Part shown: piece by piece, positions 1 to 8,609 of the stretch | Layout: every line of letters starts with the position of its first letter | Position numbering within the stretch: position 1 is the first letter of the stretch | Assembly (NCBI RefSeq): GCF_902833045.1 | Contig: NZ_CADFDU010000002.1 | Location: 1-64,000, forward strand | Direction of reading: 5' to 3' | DNA length: 64,000 bases | Source of the DNA: Burkholderia sp. BCC0322 | GTDB lineage: Bacteria; Pseudomonadota; Gammaproteobacteria; Burkholderiales; Burkholderiaceae | Program-made: the position numbers and the translations under genes | Notes under the pieces: model-generated | What the model was told of the DNA's origin: nothing | What the model saw: only the letters and a program-made list of their open reading frames with translations | Database searches by the model: none

Positions 1-247
1 GACCGAATCGATAATCCGCTCACCAGGCAGCGAGAGATTTCCTCGCGTTCCGCGAGCGTCAATGTCTGCGGTGCGCGATGTCTTTGCGGTGGCTCGATGC
101 CGCGGCCTCTGACAGGATCCGCTGTATCGAAGAGTGGCCCCGATCGAACAGTTTGGCAATTTGATGAATCGTTTCATCTTTGCGCCAGCGGTCCCACATG
201 AGTGCTTTCTGACTCTCAGAATAGTAGATCCTCGGCCTCTGCTTCAT
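1..247 (-). pseudogene. IS30-family transposase, 5' part, frameshifted and cut by the window edge
   Basis: Reading on the minus strand from ATG at 247, behind a good GGAGG site, the first ~48 residues look like the N-terminal helix-turn-helix of IS30-type transposases (MKQRPRIYYSESQKALMWDR, then a GHSSIQRIL stretch). Near position 100 the frame ends in an artificial tail that stops at 59. Shifting by one base restores the expected continuation GGIEPPQRHR, then LTLAEREEISR, which stays open to the window start. The simplest reading is a one-base deletion in a GGCGGC-like stretch, making this copy non-functional unless programmed frameshifting occurs. The rest of the element lies outside the window. 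The right terminal repeat should lie just beyond 250-300, but I could not define it. Confidence 0.75.
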
Positions 248-348
248 TTGCAACACCTCCACTGCTTGCGCAGATTCTAGTGTGTTGCATCGACCGGTTG
301 AATCCGCAGCCGACAGCAGTCTTCGGAAGCTCGATATCGGCACGCACG

Positions 349-615
349 TCAAAATACTTCGAACGAACACCAGTCGGGCACAAACCCCTCGAAGACAAAA
401 AAGTCGTCGATGTATGTCAGCCCAAGCCGCTCCAATGACCTCGTACACTCGTCGGCCGCATCGCCCCCAAAGAACGGGCCAAGTGATATAAGGCTGTCGG
501 ATTCGTCAAAATATTTCCGAAAATTGAACTCGACCATAAGCGCGGATAGGTCGACATTCTTGGCCGCTAGCGCAGCCCGTCGGACAACGATCCCGAAATC
601 TCTCGAAACTTTCAT
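349..615 (-). CDS. hypothetical small acidic protein (88 aa)
   Basis: No family recognised. The product is soluble-looking, with an acidic, aromatic second half (YFDESDSLISLGPFFGGDAA, then YIDDFFVFEGFVPDWC) that reads like a real folded protein rather than a shadow frame. The composition recalls small orphan immunity-type proteins found near contact-dependent or Rhs toxins, but no toxin is visible here. It ends about 100 bases before the IS30 fragment and lies in a lower-GC pocket with the next hypothetical gene. The C-terminus could have been altered by the nearby IS insertion. Confidence 0.5.
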   Translation of the reverse strand: MKVSRDFGIVVRRAALAAKNVDLSALMVEFNFRKYFDESDSLISLGPFFGGDAADECTRSLERLGLTYIDDFFVFEGFVPDWCSFEVF

Positions 616-750
616 CGTTATTGACCAAAGGCAAGCGTGTGCTCAAGATTGTCTTCGATTCAGCCCTTATGGTCGAGTGTCCGAAACTGGCCGAACCCGG
701 TCCGTGGCTGCACCGACAAAGCGCAACTGACTCAACCCGACCCCGAACCG

Positions 751-1149
751 TCAATCACTTCCCGCAAAACGGCCGTTCGAGGCCGCGTCGTCGCCCCACT
801 TGGCCCAAGCTGAAAGGTAGCTTCTTGATTGCATCCCGAGAAACGGCACAACTTGCTCCCAGTGAGATAGCGCTCTAGAGGCTGTGAATAGTGCCTCAAG
901 GAGCCCTGTGGCGACTAATGCCACGCGGTTCGTATCGTCGCTATTCATAGCTTCTTCGATAGCATCGCAAACTTGGGTCTTGTCCGCGGATGACAGTGAA
1001 CTGAAGTCGCGTGCGAGAGTTCGGCCGAGACCGCCATGCAGCACTGTTGGCGAAACGTCATCGCCGTAATCTGCGATCACGCTCGCCGCGGCGGCCCTGA
1101 GCAGCTCTGACCGGGCCAACACACCGAGGCGAGATTTCCATTCTTCCAT
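751..1149 (-). CDS. hypothetical protein, possibly DUF7674-like (about 132 aa)
   Basis: An open frame extends up to 1341, but the natural-looking protein begins at ATG 1149 (MEEWKSRLGVLARSELLRAA). It is largely helical with a repeated-helix feel and ends in a conserved-looking WAKWG motif. Such small helical proteins are often annotated as immunity-like or DUF7674; this is a weak recollection, not a demonstrated match. The neighbouring small gene on the same strand and the IS30 fragment suggest an accessory islet. If the longer start at 1341 were used, the product would be 196 aa. Confidence 0.5.
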   Translation of the reverse strand: MEEWKSRLGVLARSELLRAAAASVIADYGDDVSPTVLHGGLGRTLARDFSSLSSADKTQVCDAIEEAMNSDDTNRVALVATGLLEALFTASRALSHWEQVVPFLGMQSRSYLSAWAKWGDDAASNGRFAGSD

Positions 1150-1493
1150 AGCAAGCGCTTCGTACCATCTTCCCTTGAATGGCCGATTGTCGCCAATCTC
1201 CGACTGTTGGTCCAACGTCAGTTCCTGGCCGAACCGAGTCAATTCCAGCGCACCTCGGATCGAAACAATCTCGATGACGGTTCCAAAGCTGATTCCGAAC
1301 ATTCGCCGGGCGCCGCCACAAGCATCCCCTTCGACCAACACCAGACATCCCGCGACGGCACGGCGTCACCTTCCCGCTCTCGGGAGGATTATGATGACGC
1401 GTTCGGCAGCCACGGGGTCGCCTGCCGGCGCTTCCCCGATGCCCATCCCGTAACGCGACGCGGCAATCCTCTACGCCGCGACTGGGGCGAACC

Positions 1494-2339
1494 ATGGATC
1501 AACGCGAAGACTTCATCGTGCGCACCATGTCGGCCGACGAGGTCGCCATGGCGGTCGAATGGGCGGCGGCAGAAGGCTGGAACCCCGGCCTACACGATCC
1601 ATCGTGTTTCAGGGAAGCGGATCCGGCCGGTTTTTTCGTCGGCCTCTGGCGCGGCGAGCCGGTCGCGTGCCTTTCCGCCGTCGCCTACGACGAACGCTTC
1701 GGCTTCATCGGTCTCTACATCGTCAAACCCGGGTTTCGGGGCAAAGGCTTCGGCATGCGAATCTGGCAGCACGGCATGCACTACCTTGGAGACCGTAACA
1801 TCGGGCTCGACGGGGTCGTTGCCCAGCAGACGAACTACCGGAAGTCCGGGTTCCGGCTCGCGTACCGCAACATCCGCTACCAGGGGCGCGTGGACGGCAT
1901 CGGGTGCGCGCATGTGGCGGCAGCGGCCGACGTGCCGTTCGAGCCATTGCTCGCCTACGATCGCCAGTGTTTTCCCGCGGCGCGCGAGCGTTTCGTTTCC
2001 GCGTGGATCGCGCAGCCGGATGCGATTGCGCTCGCGACAGTCGACGCTGGCCGTATTGCCGGTTACGGTGTCGTGCGGCGTTGCAAGACCGGCTGCAAGA
2101 TCGGCCCGCTCTTCGCCGATGACGCCGGCGTCGCCACCGGGATATTTCGTGCGCTGGCGGCGCGCATGCCTGGCGAGGTCATGGTGCTCGACGTACCGGA
2201 AACGAACCCCGCGGCCGTCGCGCTGGCGGAACGGCACGGCATGACGAGCGTCTTCGAAACCGCCCGGATGTACACGAAAGACGCGCCGGCGATCGCAATC
2301 GATCGCGTCTTCGGGGTGACGTCGTTCGAGCTGGGGTGA
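1494..2339 (+). CDS. GNAT family N-acetyltransferase with C-terminal Acetyltransf_18-type domain
   Basis: 281 aa, presumed cytoplasmic. The acetyl-CoA binding motif A is clear at about residues 79-90 (PGFRGKGFGMRIW, matching the R/Q-x-x-G-x-G/A pattern). After the GNAT core, the second half (about 140-281) resembles the extra domain (DUF1248-type) often fused to this subfamily. The substrate cannot be read from the sequence. The gene stands alone: the nearest upstream gene is divergent and a LysE exporter follows 96 bases downstream on the same strand. Confidence 0.85.
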   Translation: MDQREDFIVRTMSADEVAMAVEWAAAEGWNPGLHDPSCFREADPAGFFVGLWRGEPVACLSAVAYDERFGFIGLYIVKPGFRGKGFGMRIWQHGMHYLGDRNIGLDGVVAQQTNYRKSGFRLAYRNIRYQGRVDGIGCAHVAAAADVPFEPLLAYDRQCFPAARERFVSAWIAQPDAIALATVDAGRIAGYGVVRRCKTGCKIGPLFADDAGVATGIFRALAARMPGEVMVLDVPETNPAAVALAERHGMTSVFETARMYTKDAPAIAIDRVFGVTSFELG

Positions 2340-2435
2340 TCGTCACGAGCAAGGCGACTGAACGCGCATCGAGCGGGATCGCGGTGCCGTTTTCGCCGTT
2401 GTAAACTGCGGCAAACAACCACGAAAATTCACGAC

Positions 2436-3083
2436 ATGTCATTGCATACCTACCTGCTGTTTCTGCCGGCCTGCTTTGCGCTCAATATGGCCTTCGGACC
2501 GAACAACGTCCTTTCGCTGTCCAACGGCGCACGCAACGGTGTGCTGCATTCGGTGACCGCATCGTTCGGGCGTCTCGCGGCGTTTGCCATCATGATCGCG
2601 ATTACCGGGTTCGGCCTCGGCGCATTGTTGCTCGCTTCCGAAACCTTGTTTTCGGTATTGAAGTTCGGCGGTGCAGCCTACCTCGTCTGGCTAGGTATCA
2701 AGTTGCTGCGTTCGAAGCCTGCCGAACAGCCTGTCGTGGAGACGGAGCCGGCGGTGGCCCGGAAGGACCGGGCGGACTTGCTGGTGAAGCACTGCAAACA
2801 GGAATTCTATGTGGCGGCCGGCAATCCGAAGGCCATTCTGATTTTTACGGCATTCTTTCCCCAGTTCGTCGACCGAACGCACTACGCCCTCAGCTTCACT
2901 GCCCTCGGCGCGACGTTCCTGATGCTGGAACTCGTGGCCATCGTGACCTACGCCGTGATCGGCGCACGGCTGCGCTCGCTGGCGACGAACCCCAAGGGCT
3001 TCACGTGGCTGAACCGGGCCAGTGGTTCGCTGATGATCGGGTTCGGCGTGTTGCTGGCAATGCTGCGTCGGCCTGCCGCGTAA
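2436..3083 (+). CDS. LysE/RhtB family amino-acid exporter
   Basis: 215 aa integral membrane protein with five to six hydrophobic segments. The N-terminal glycine/proline-rich first helix (PACFALNMAFGPNNVLSLSN) and the central NPKAILIFTAFFPQFVD motif are hallmarks of LysE-type exporters in the inner membrane, which expel amino acids or related metabolites. The loop between helices 3 and 4 is charged and rather long. A second, unrelated-orientation LysE gene lies just beyond (3190-3822), so two exporters of the same fold are tail to tail. The substrate is not predictable. Confidence 0.88.
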   Translation: MSLHTYLLFLPACFALNMAFGPNNVLSLSNGARNGVLHSVTASFGRLAAFAIMIAITGFGLGALLLASETLFSVLKFGGAAYLVWLGIKLLRSKPAEQPVVETEPAVARKDRADLLVKHCKQEFYVAAGNPKAILIFTAFFPQFVDRTHYALSFTALGATFLMLELVAIVTYAVIGARLRSLATNPKGFTWLNRASGSLMIGFGVLLAMLRRPAA

Positions 3084-3189
3084 TCTCTCCCTCCGGGGAT
3101 GGCCGCGTGCTGTCCTCGATGTCGGGACGCTCGATGACTTGATTCGACGCCATCCGGTCACGACGCGACACGCGCGACGACGTATCGAC

Positions 3190-3822
3190 CTAAACGACAG
3201 CACGCACGCCCGCGACGACCTGAATCACGCCGAATACCGCGATGACCGCGGCCGACATGCGCGACAGCCCGTGCATGAACGCGAGCGACATCTTCGTGCG
3301 CAGCGCGGCGGTCGTACCGCTCAGGCACAGCCACCACGTCGCGGAACCGATGAACACGCCGGCGACCATCAACGCCACGGCCGGCCACATCGCCCCCTGC
3401 CGCGCCCCGGACAGCGGGCCGAGCGCCGCGAAGATCCCGACGAACGACAGGATCGTCATCGGGTTCGACAGCGTCAGGCCGAACGTCGTCACGAAATCGC
3501 GCAGCACGGTCGTGCGCGGCAGGTCGCGTTGCGCGGTCGACGCGGCCGGCGCCTGGCGCGCGATAGTCCACGCGAGCCACACGAGAAACGCGCCGCCGCC
3601 GATTTTCAGGCCGACGGTCAGCATCGGGAATGCCGTGACGATGCCCGCGATGCCGAGCGCACCGAGCAGGCCGTAGATCGCATCGGCGCACGCGGCGCCG
3701 ACGCCCGTCGCGAATCCCGCCTGAAAACCGCGGCTCAGGCTGCGCTGGATGCACAGCATGCCGATCGGCCCGACCGGCACCGCGATCGACAGCCCCATCA
3801 CGACGGATTTGATGAACAGCAT
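3190..3822 (-). CDS. LysE family translocator under a divergent Lrp regulator
   Basis: The start chosen is ATG 3822, behind an AGGAG site, giving 210 aa; the open frame runs further upstream without a ribosome site. It has six predicted membrane helices, beginning with MGLSIAVPVGPIGMLCIQRS, and a later LSNPMTILSFVGIFAAL motif equivalent to the NPK/AI-FF motif of LysE exporters. It is transcribed away from an Lrp/AsnC-type regulator at 3939, the usual arrangement in which the regulator senses an amino acid and induces the exporter. Substrate unknown. Confidence 0.88.
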   Translation of the reverse strand: MLFIKSVVMGLSIAVPVGPIGMLCIQRSLSRGFQAGFATGVGAACADAIYGLLGALGIAGIVTAFPMLTVGLKIGGGAFLVWLAWTIARQAPAASTAQRDLPRTTVLRDFVTTFGLTLSNPMTILSFVGIFAALGPLSGARQGAMWPAVALMVAGVFIGSATWWLCLSGTTAALRTKMSLAFMHGLSRMSAAVIAVFGVIQVVAGVRAVV

Positions 3823-3893
3823 CGCCTGCTCCTTGCGAGATGCAACGGGTGGAACAGGCATCGTAGGGAAAATCCCGTCGTCGCTGAATACGG

Positions 3894-3927
3894 TTTTTAA
3901 GGAAAAATGGTCACTCCGCCTTAAAAA
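3894..3927. promoter_or_regulatory. inverted repeat between lysE and lrp, candidate operator
   Basis: A perfect 9-base inverted repeat, TTTTTAAGG at 3894-3902 and CCTTAAAAA at 3919-3927, separated by 16 bases. It is AT-rich in a GC-rich genome and lies in the 116-base gap between the divergent exporter (start 3822) and the Lrp-type regulator (start 3939). Position and symmetry suit an operator for the Lrp protein; the binding itself is inferred. Confidence 0.5.
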
Positions 3928-3938
3928 ATCCCGCCGCG

Positions 3939-4400
3939 ATGGACGATCTGGACTGGAAGGTACTGACGCTGTTGCAGGCCAACGGCCGCATCAGCTACAC
4001 GGTGCTGGCGCGCCAGGTGCACCTGTCGGTGCCGGCGGTGACGGAGCGCGTGAAGCGGCTTGAAGCGGCCGGGGTCGTCGAAGGCTATACGGCCCGGATC
4101 AATCCGGCCGCGGCCGGCTATCCGGTCAGCGCGCTGATCGGCATCACGGTGCCGCAACCGGCGAAAGCGAAATTCCTCCGGTTGCTGGAGAGCATTCCCG
4201 AAGTGGTCGAATGCCATCACGTGACGGGCGCGGACTCGTACATGATGCGGCTCGCCGCGATCAGCATGACGCATCTCGAACAACTGATCGAACGCATCAA
4301 CCTGTACGGCGAAACACGCACGTCGATCGTGATGTCGACGCCGCTGCCCGCACGCGGGCTGGCGCGGCCGCCGTCGCAGCGCGACGTCGTTCGCGATTGA
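3939..4400 (+). CDS. Lrp/AsnC family transcriptional regulator
   Basis: 153 aa. Residues 1-50 form the AsnC-type winged HTH (LDWKVLTLLQANGRISY, then LSVPAVTERVKRLEAAGVV). Residues ~65-145 form the RAM effector-binding domain, with the typical GxHDY-region equivalent VTGADSYMMRLA. It is divergent from the LysE-type exporter and probably controls it in response to an amino acid. No strong Shine-Dalgarno precedes the ATG, so initiation may be weak. A long palindrome lies immediately upstream. Confidence 0.9.
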   Translation: MDDLDWKVLTLLQANGRISYTVLARQVHLSVPAVTERVKRLEAAGVVEGYTARINPAAAGYPVSALIGITVPQPAKAKFLRLLESIPEVVECHHVTGADSYMMRLAAISMTHLEQLIERINLYGETRTSIVMSTPLPARGLARPPSQRDVVRD

Positions 4401-4521
4401 CGCATCGAGCGGCCCGTCCGATCCGGTTCCCGCAGGGGATCATCCCGCCATTCTGGCCGGCGGTAACCGGAGGCCGAGGTTCGCTTGGCCGGATACCGCC
4501 GTGACGATCGGAATCGATCGC

Positions 4522-5808
4522 CTACTTGCCGGCCAAGCCGCCAAGCAGGCCGCCCACCAGCCCGGTAACGGGCGCGAGCGGATTGGAGAGACCACCCAAC
4601 CCCGAGCCGCCGCCCGTGCCGGTCGCGGAACCGTCGTGGACGGTCGCCGGAATGCCGCCAACCACGCTCGTCACCAGGCCGGCGACCGGCACCGCGCCGT
4701 TCGCACCGCTCGGGTTCACGAGGCCGCCCACATTGGTCACGGTGTTGCCGACCGCGCGAACGAGTCCGCCGACGCCACCGACCAGCGGCTGGGGCGACGT
4801 GGACGTCACCTTCCATCCCGCCGACGTGATCGCGCCGCCGATCTGCCCGAGCAGGCCGGCGACCGGCTGCCCGAGGCCGGTTGCCGTGCCGACCTGCTGC
4901 GTGACCTGGCCGACGGTCGTGACGAGCGGCGTGATCGCCGTGCTGATCGCCTGCGTCGTCTGCTGGACCGGGCCCGACGAAAGCGCCGAGCCGAGCATGG
5001 TGCCGCCCGTCTTGATGCCGCCCGCCACCGTATCGAGCAGGCCGCCGACCGGGGTCGTGAGCGGCGCCAACGGCGACAGCGGGCCGGTGCCGAGCGCCTT
5101 CACCGTTTCGCCGAGGCCGGTGACCGGGTTGCTGACCGAGCCGACGATGGAGCCCAGCCCGGCGACCGTCGTGCCGACGGGGTTCGTCGTGAAGCCGATC
5201 TGGCCGATGCCGTTGCTCACGGCGTTCGACGTGTCGCGGATGATCGTGCCCGCGCCCGTGACCGTGTTGCCGAGGCCGGTGGTCACGCCCTTGCCCACGG
5301 GCGGGCTCACGCCGCTGATCGTGACGCCCGCGTCAATGACGGCCGCGCCGACGGAACTGATGATGCCGTTGGTGCCGGGGGTGCCGCTCGTACCGCTGGT
5401 TCCACTCGTGCCGCTGGTTCCACTCGTGCCGCTGGTTCCACTCGTGCCGCTGGTTCCGCTCGTGCCGCTGGTTCCACTCGTGCCGCTGGTTCCACTCGTA
5501 CCGCTGGTTCCACTCGTACCGCTGGTTCCGCTCGTACCGCTGGTTCCACTCGTACCGCTGGTTCCACTCGTACCGCTGGTTCCGCTCGTACCGCTGGTTC
5601 CGCTCGTACCGCTGGTTCCGCTCGTACCACTGGTCCCGCTTGTGCCGCTTGTGCCGCTTGTGCCGCTGGTCCCGCTCGTACTTGTCGTTCCAACGTTGTT
5701 ACCGCCCGGCGTCGGAGATGTGACATCGCTGCCGCCGCACGCAGCCAATGCACACGCCGCAGCAATGGCGGCGACTGCAGCATTCGCCTTGATGAAATGA
5801 TTTTGCAT
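4522..5808 (-). CDS. collagen-like (Gly-Thr-Ser)n lipoprotein
   Basis: The start is ATG 5808, giving 428 aa; it encodes a lipoprotein signal with lipobox LAAC (Cys24), so the upstream extension of the frame is discarded. Residues ~46-141 are 32 uninterrupted Gly-Thr-Ser triplets, a G-X-Y collagen-like stalk. The C-terminal ~285 residues are a low-complexity Gly/Val/Thr domain with recurring GLGxxVxxxxxPVxGLxxxV heptad-like phrases, as in Burkholderia collagen-like proteins. Proposed role: a surface-exposed, trimeric stalk anchored to the outer membrane through lipid, perhaps in adhesion. Repeat number is likely to vary between isolates. No partner gene is adjacent. Confidence 0.85.
   Translation of the reverse strand: MQNHFIKANAAVAAIAAACALAACGGSDVTSPTPGGNNVGTTSTSGTSGTSGTSGTSGTSGTSGTSGTSGTSGTSGTSGTSGTSGTSGTSGTSGTSGTSGTSGTSGTSGTSGTSGTSGTSGTSGTSGTSGTSGTSGTSGTSGTPGTNGIISSVGAAVIDAGVTISGVSPPVGKGVTTGLGNTVTGAGTIIRDTSNAVSNGIGQIGFTTNPVGTTVAGLGSIVGSVSNPVTGLGETVKALGTGPLSPLAPLTTPVGGLLDTVAGGIKTGGTMLGSALSSGPVQQTTQAISTAITPLVTTVGQVTQQVGTATGLGQPVAGLLGQIGGAITSAGWKVTSTSPQPLVGGVGGLVRAVGNTVTNVGGLVNPSGANGAVPVAGLVTSVVGGIPATVHDGSATGTGGGSGLGGLSNPLAPVTGLVGGLLGGLAGK
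5386..5673. repeat. VNTR: 16 x 18 bp (32 GTS codon triplets)
   Basis: A 288-base tandem array inside the collagen-like gene. The basic unit is 9 bases and mostly alternates in two flavours (plus strand GCTGGTTCC and ACTCGTGCC or GCTCGTACC), giving an 18-base higher-order period. All units are multiples of three, so length change alters stalk length without breaking the frame. Confidence 0.95.
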
Positions 5809-6204
5809 GGAAGCCCCCGTTCGCTTTTCAGCTCGATCATCCCGACAAGCATCTATCGTGCCATTGCGATCGGCATCATCGACGGCTTCACACATATGCC
5901 GGACTACCGTATTCCAACGAACATCCGGGCGGCGACGCATGACATCCGAACTCGCCTCCACTCCTGCGATCAAGCCCTGCGTCCAGGGTAACAAGTGCGT
6001 AACGCGGGCCCTGCGTTACGTAGCATCGTGTGACGAAAGACGCAGTCCCGCCCCTATCGCCATCGTTTCGTGCGATGCACGGGGAAATCGAAACCGCCAC
6101 GACGGCCCGAGTTGACGCTTGAAATCCGTGTGTCAAGAACGCACGCAAGGCGTTTCGACACGCCCGCACGGGGCCGCGCCGGCTCACTCGCTCCCACACG
6201 ACTC
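5809..6204. other. gene-free stretch upstream of the collagen-like gene
   Basis: About 400 bases with no convincing gene on either strand. It should carry the promoter of the collagen-like lipoprotein gene (transcribed leftwards) but I see no clear sigma-70 boxes or operator-like symmetry. Short frames here have no ribosome sites or recognisable products. Confidence 0.5.
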
Positions 6205-6504
6205 TCAAACGAACAGCGATGCGACGATCGCACACCACACCGCACTCGCGCCGCACAGAAACACGCGCCGCGCGACGAACATCCGCGCCTCGTCGTCAGG
6301 CGCTTTCATCGGCGATGTCGCGAGAAACGGCACGCTGGCAAGGCACGCGAAGCCGGCCAGCGCGGGCAGGATCACGACGTAGTCGCCGAACCGCCACGGC
6401 AGCGGCTCGTGCAAACCCCAGTAGCCGAGAAACAGCATGCCCATCGAAAACATCGTCGCGGCGGCCGAACTGAGCGCGACCACCGATCCCGTCGGAAATT
6501 GCAT
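6205..6504 (-). CDS. hypothetical three-helix membrane protein (99 aa)
   Basis: No family recognised. Three hydrophobic segments are visible: about residues 8-30 (VVALSSAAATMFSMGMLFLG), 42-62 (YVVILPALAGFACLASVPFL) and 78-98 (VFLCGASAVWCAIVASLFV). The ATG at 6504 follows a GGGAGGC-type site, which supports it as a gene. It is followed by no co-directional partner within 200 bases. Presumably located in the inner membrane. Confidence 0.6.
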   Translation of the reverse strand: MQFPTGSVVALSSAAATMFSMGMLFLGYWGLHEPLPWRFGDYVVILPALAGFACLASVPFLATSPMKAPDDEARMFVARRVFLCGASAVWCAIVASLFV

Positions 6505-6782
6505 GGGAGCCTCCCCTCGCGCGGCGTGCGCGACGCCGGATCATTATCCGGGCATGGAAGGAATCAGCACAACGACCGCCGATGGCGGCGGATGGAAACG
6601 AGGCCCGTAGCGGCGTCTGCGCCGACGATGCATCGACGATCGAAAGAATCCCGAGCCTGTTGGCCGGTTGCTCCCGCGGCACGGGGATCCGGGTGCAACA
6701 CGGACGATTGCGGCGGCGCCGCACGGCCGATCGTTGTCACGGATCGACAGCGATCGCTTTCGTGCGAAAGAAGCGCCCGCCT

Positions 6783-7031
6783 TCAACCCGGCTTCTTCGC
6801 GGCCTGCAAGACGGAAATCCAGCCCACCACCGCCGCCGCGACCCAGCAGCAGGCGATCATCAGGTCGAGATCCATCCAGCCTTCGAAGTTCGCGCTGTTT
6901 TCAAAACTGCAGCGCTGATGGCCCCTGACCCACACACAGCCACCGATGAACTGCTGGATGTGCATGTAGACGCTGTAGACGGCAAAAGCCGACGCAATGA
7001 CTGTGAGCCGCAAACGGATGTTCTTTTTCAT
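6783..7031 (-). CDS. hypothetical small membrane protein (82 aa)
   Basis: Unrecognised family. The N-terminus is basic followed by a hydrophobic helix (MKKNIRLRLTVIASAFAVYS), and a second helix lies at about 57-75 (LMIACCWVAAAVVGWISVLQ). Between them are two cysteines (GGCVWVRGHQRCSF) that could form a disulphide outside the membrane. The similar size and orientation to the gene at 6205 may be coincidence. Confidence 0.6.
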   Translation of the reverse strand: MKKNIRLRLTVIASAFAVYSVYMHIQQFIGGCVWVRGHQRCSFENSANFEGWMDLDLMIACCWVAAAVVGWISVLQAAKKPG

Positions 7032-7129
7032 GTCATGCGGATGCCGGTGGGAAAGCCTGTGACGATCTTACGGCAACGGCAACCTGCCCGGCAATCCGTC
7101 GCATCCTGGGGCACCCGGATGCCCGCCGC

Positions 7130-7657
7130 TCACCCGTCGATCCGCCGGATCGTCCTCAGGCAGTCCGCCGCCAGTTGCTGATAGATCCGCGTGCCGTTCG
7201 CCTTCGCGTCGATCTCCGCATCACTCAGCCGCCGCACGACGCGCCCCGGCATGCCCGCGAGCAACACGCCGCCTGGCACGTCGTAACCGGCCTTGACGAA
7301 CGCGCACGCGGCGACGATCGTCGTGGCACCGATCGTCGCGCCGTCCATCACGACCGCATTCATCCCGATCATCGTGTCGGGCGCGAGCGTCGCACCATGC
7401 ACGATCGCACCGTGGCCGATGTGACTGTTGACGCCGAGCCGGCAGGTCTCGCCGATCCCGACGTGCAGCACGCAGCCGTCCTGCACGTTGCTGCCGTCTT
7501 CGACGACGATCGCGCCGAAGTCGCCGCGCAGGCTCGCATGCGGGCCGATGTAGCAGCGCGCGCCGATCGTCACGTCGCCGATCACGACCGCGCTCGGATC
7601 GACATACGCGGTCGGATCGACGCGCGGGCGCATCCCGTTGAACTCGAACAGCGGCAT
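7130..7657 (-). CDS. gamma-carbonic anhydrase family hexapeptide-repeat protein (PaaY/CaiE-like)
   Basis: 175 aa with a left-handed beta-helix of hexapeptide repeats (VVIGDVTIGARCYIGPHASL and following). Three metal-ligand histidines are visible in the expected places: VLHVGIG, SHIGHGAIVHGA. The closest functional types are PaaY and CaiE/YrdA, thioesterase-like or carbonic anhydrase-like proteins often placed with CoA-dependent degradation genes. It lies 3 bases downstream of etfA in the same transcription unit, suggesting a helper role in CoA-ester catabolism such as release of trapped CoA. That role is inferred. Confidence 0.8.
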   Translation of the reverse strand: MPLFEFNGMRPRVDPTAYVDPSAVVIGDVTIGARCYIGPHASLRGDFGAIVVEDGSNVQDGCVLHVGIGETCRLGVNSHIGHGAIVHGATLAPDTMIGMNAVVMDGATIGATTIVAACAFVKAGYDVPGGVLLAGMPGRVVRRLSDAEIDAKANGTRIYQQLAADCLRTIRRIDG

Positions 7658-7660
7658 CGG

Positions 7661-8593
7661 TCAGAGCGCCGCGGCCGCTTCCGGCACGAGCGTGAACAGG
7701 TCGCCGACCACACCGTAGTCGGCCACGTTGAAGATCGGCGCTTCCGGGTCCTTGTTGATGGCGACGATCACCTTCGAATCCTTCATGCCGGCCAGGTGCT
7801 GGATCGCACCCGAGATGCCGACCGCGATGTACAGCTGCGGTGCGACGATCTTGCCGGTCTGGCCGACCTGGTAGTCGTTCGGCACGTAGCCGGCGTCGAC
7901 CGCCGCGCGCGAGGCGCCCAGTGCCGCGTTCAGCTTGTCGGCCAGCGGCTCCAGCACCTTCGTGTAGTTCTCGCCGCTGCCGAGACCACGGCCGCCCGAC
8001 ACGACGATGCTTGCGCTCGTCAGTTCCGGACGATCCAGCTTCGTCACCTCACGGCTCACGAACTGCGACTTGCCTGCGTCGGCTGCCGCCTCGATCTTCT
8101 CGACCGTTGCGCTGCCGCCTTCCGCTGCCACCGGATCAAACCCCGTCGCGCGCACCGTGATCACCTTGACCGGATCGCCCGACTGCACCGTCGCGATCGC
8201 GTTGCCGGCGTAGATCGGGCGCTCGAACGTGTCGGCCGACAACACCGCCGTGATCTCGGAGATCTGTGCAACATCCAGCTTCGCGGCAATGCGCGGCGCA
8301 ATGTTCTTGCCGTAGGCCGTGGCGGGCGCAACGATGTGCGAATAGCCGTTCGCCACGGTCATCACCGTCGCTTCGACGTTCTCGGCCAGCCCGCCAGCCA
8401 GTTGCGGCGCGTCGGCCAGGAGTACCTTCGACACACCGGCGACCTTCGCTGCCGCGTCGGCTGCGCCCTGCGCATTGTGGCCCGCGACCAGCACGTGAAT
8501 GTCGCCGCCAATCTTCGCTGCCGCCGCCACCGTGTTCAGCGTCACGGCCTTGATCGACGCGTTGCCGTGTTCCGCAATCACCAGAATCGTCAT
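7661..8593 (-). CDS. etfA: electron transfer flavoprotein subunit alpha
   Basis: 310 aa. The C-terminal FAD-binding half is diagnostic: [20 protein letters not shown], then [20 protein letters not shown] and [20 protein letters not shown]. With EtfB it carries electrons from acyl-CoA dehydrogenases to ETF:quinone oxidoreductase. It lies 16 bases downstream of etfB. Burkholderia usually have a housekeeping ETF elsewhere, so this pair is probably dedicated to the four acyl-CoA dehydrogenases of the steroid locus; this is inferred from location. Confidence 0.93.
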   Translation of the reverse strand: MTILVIAEHGNASIKAVTLNTVAAAAKIGGDIHVLVAGHNAQGAADAAAKVAGVSKVLLADAPQLAGGLAENVEATVMTVANGYSHIVAPATAYGKNIAPRIAAKLDVAQISEITAVLSADTFERPIYAGNAIATVQSGDPVKVITVRATGFDPVAAEGGSATVEKIEAAADAGKSQFVSREVTKLDRPELTSASIVVSGGRGLGSGENYTKVLEPLADKLNAALGASRAAVDAGYVPNDYQVGQTGKIVAPQLYIAVGISGAIQHLAGMKDSKVIVAINKDPEAPIFNVADYGVVGDLFTLVPEAAAAL

Positions 8594-8609
8594 TTCTTTC
8601 CGCTCCCTC

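Noticed and set aside
5386-5673. Possible CRISPR array because of regular repeats
   Set aside because: The repeats are contiguous 9/18-base units with no spacers and encode Gly-Thr-Ser in frame.
4526-5800. 424-aa plus-strand frame of repeating Val-Pro-Leu
   Set aside because: It is the exact antisense of the GTS tract; it has no ribosome site and its composition follows from the repeat.
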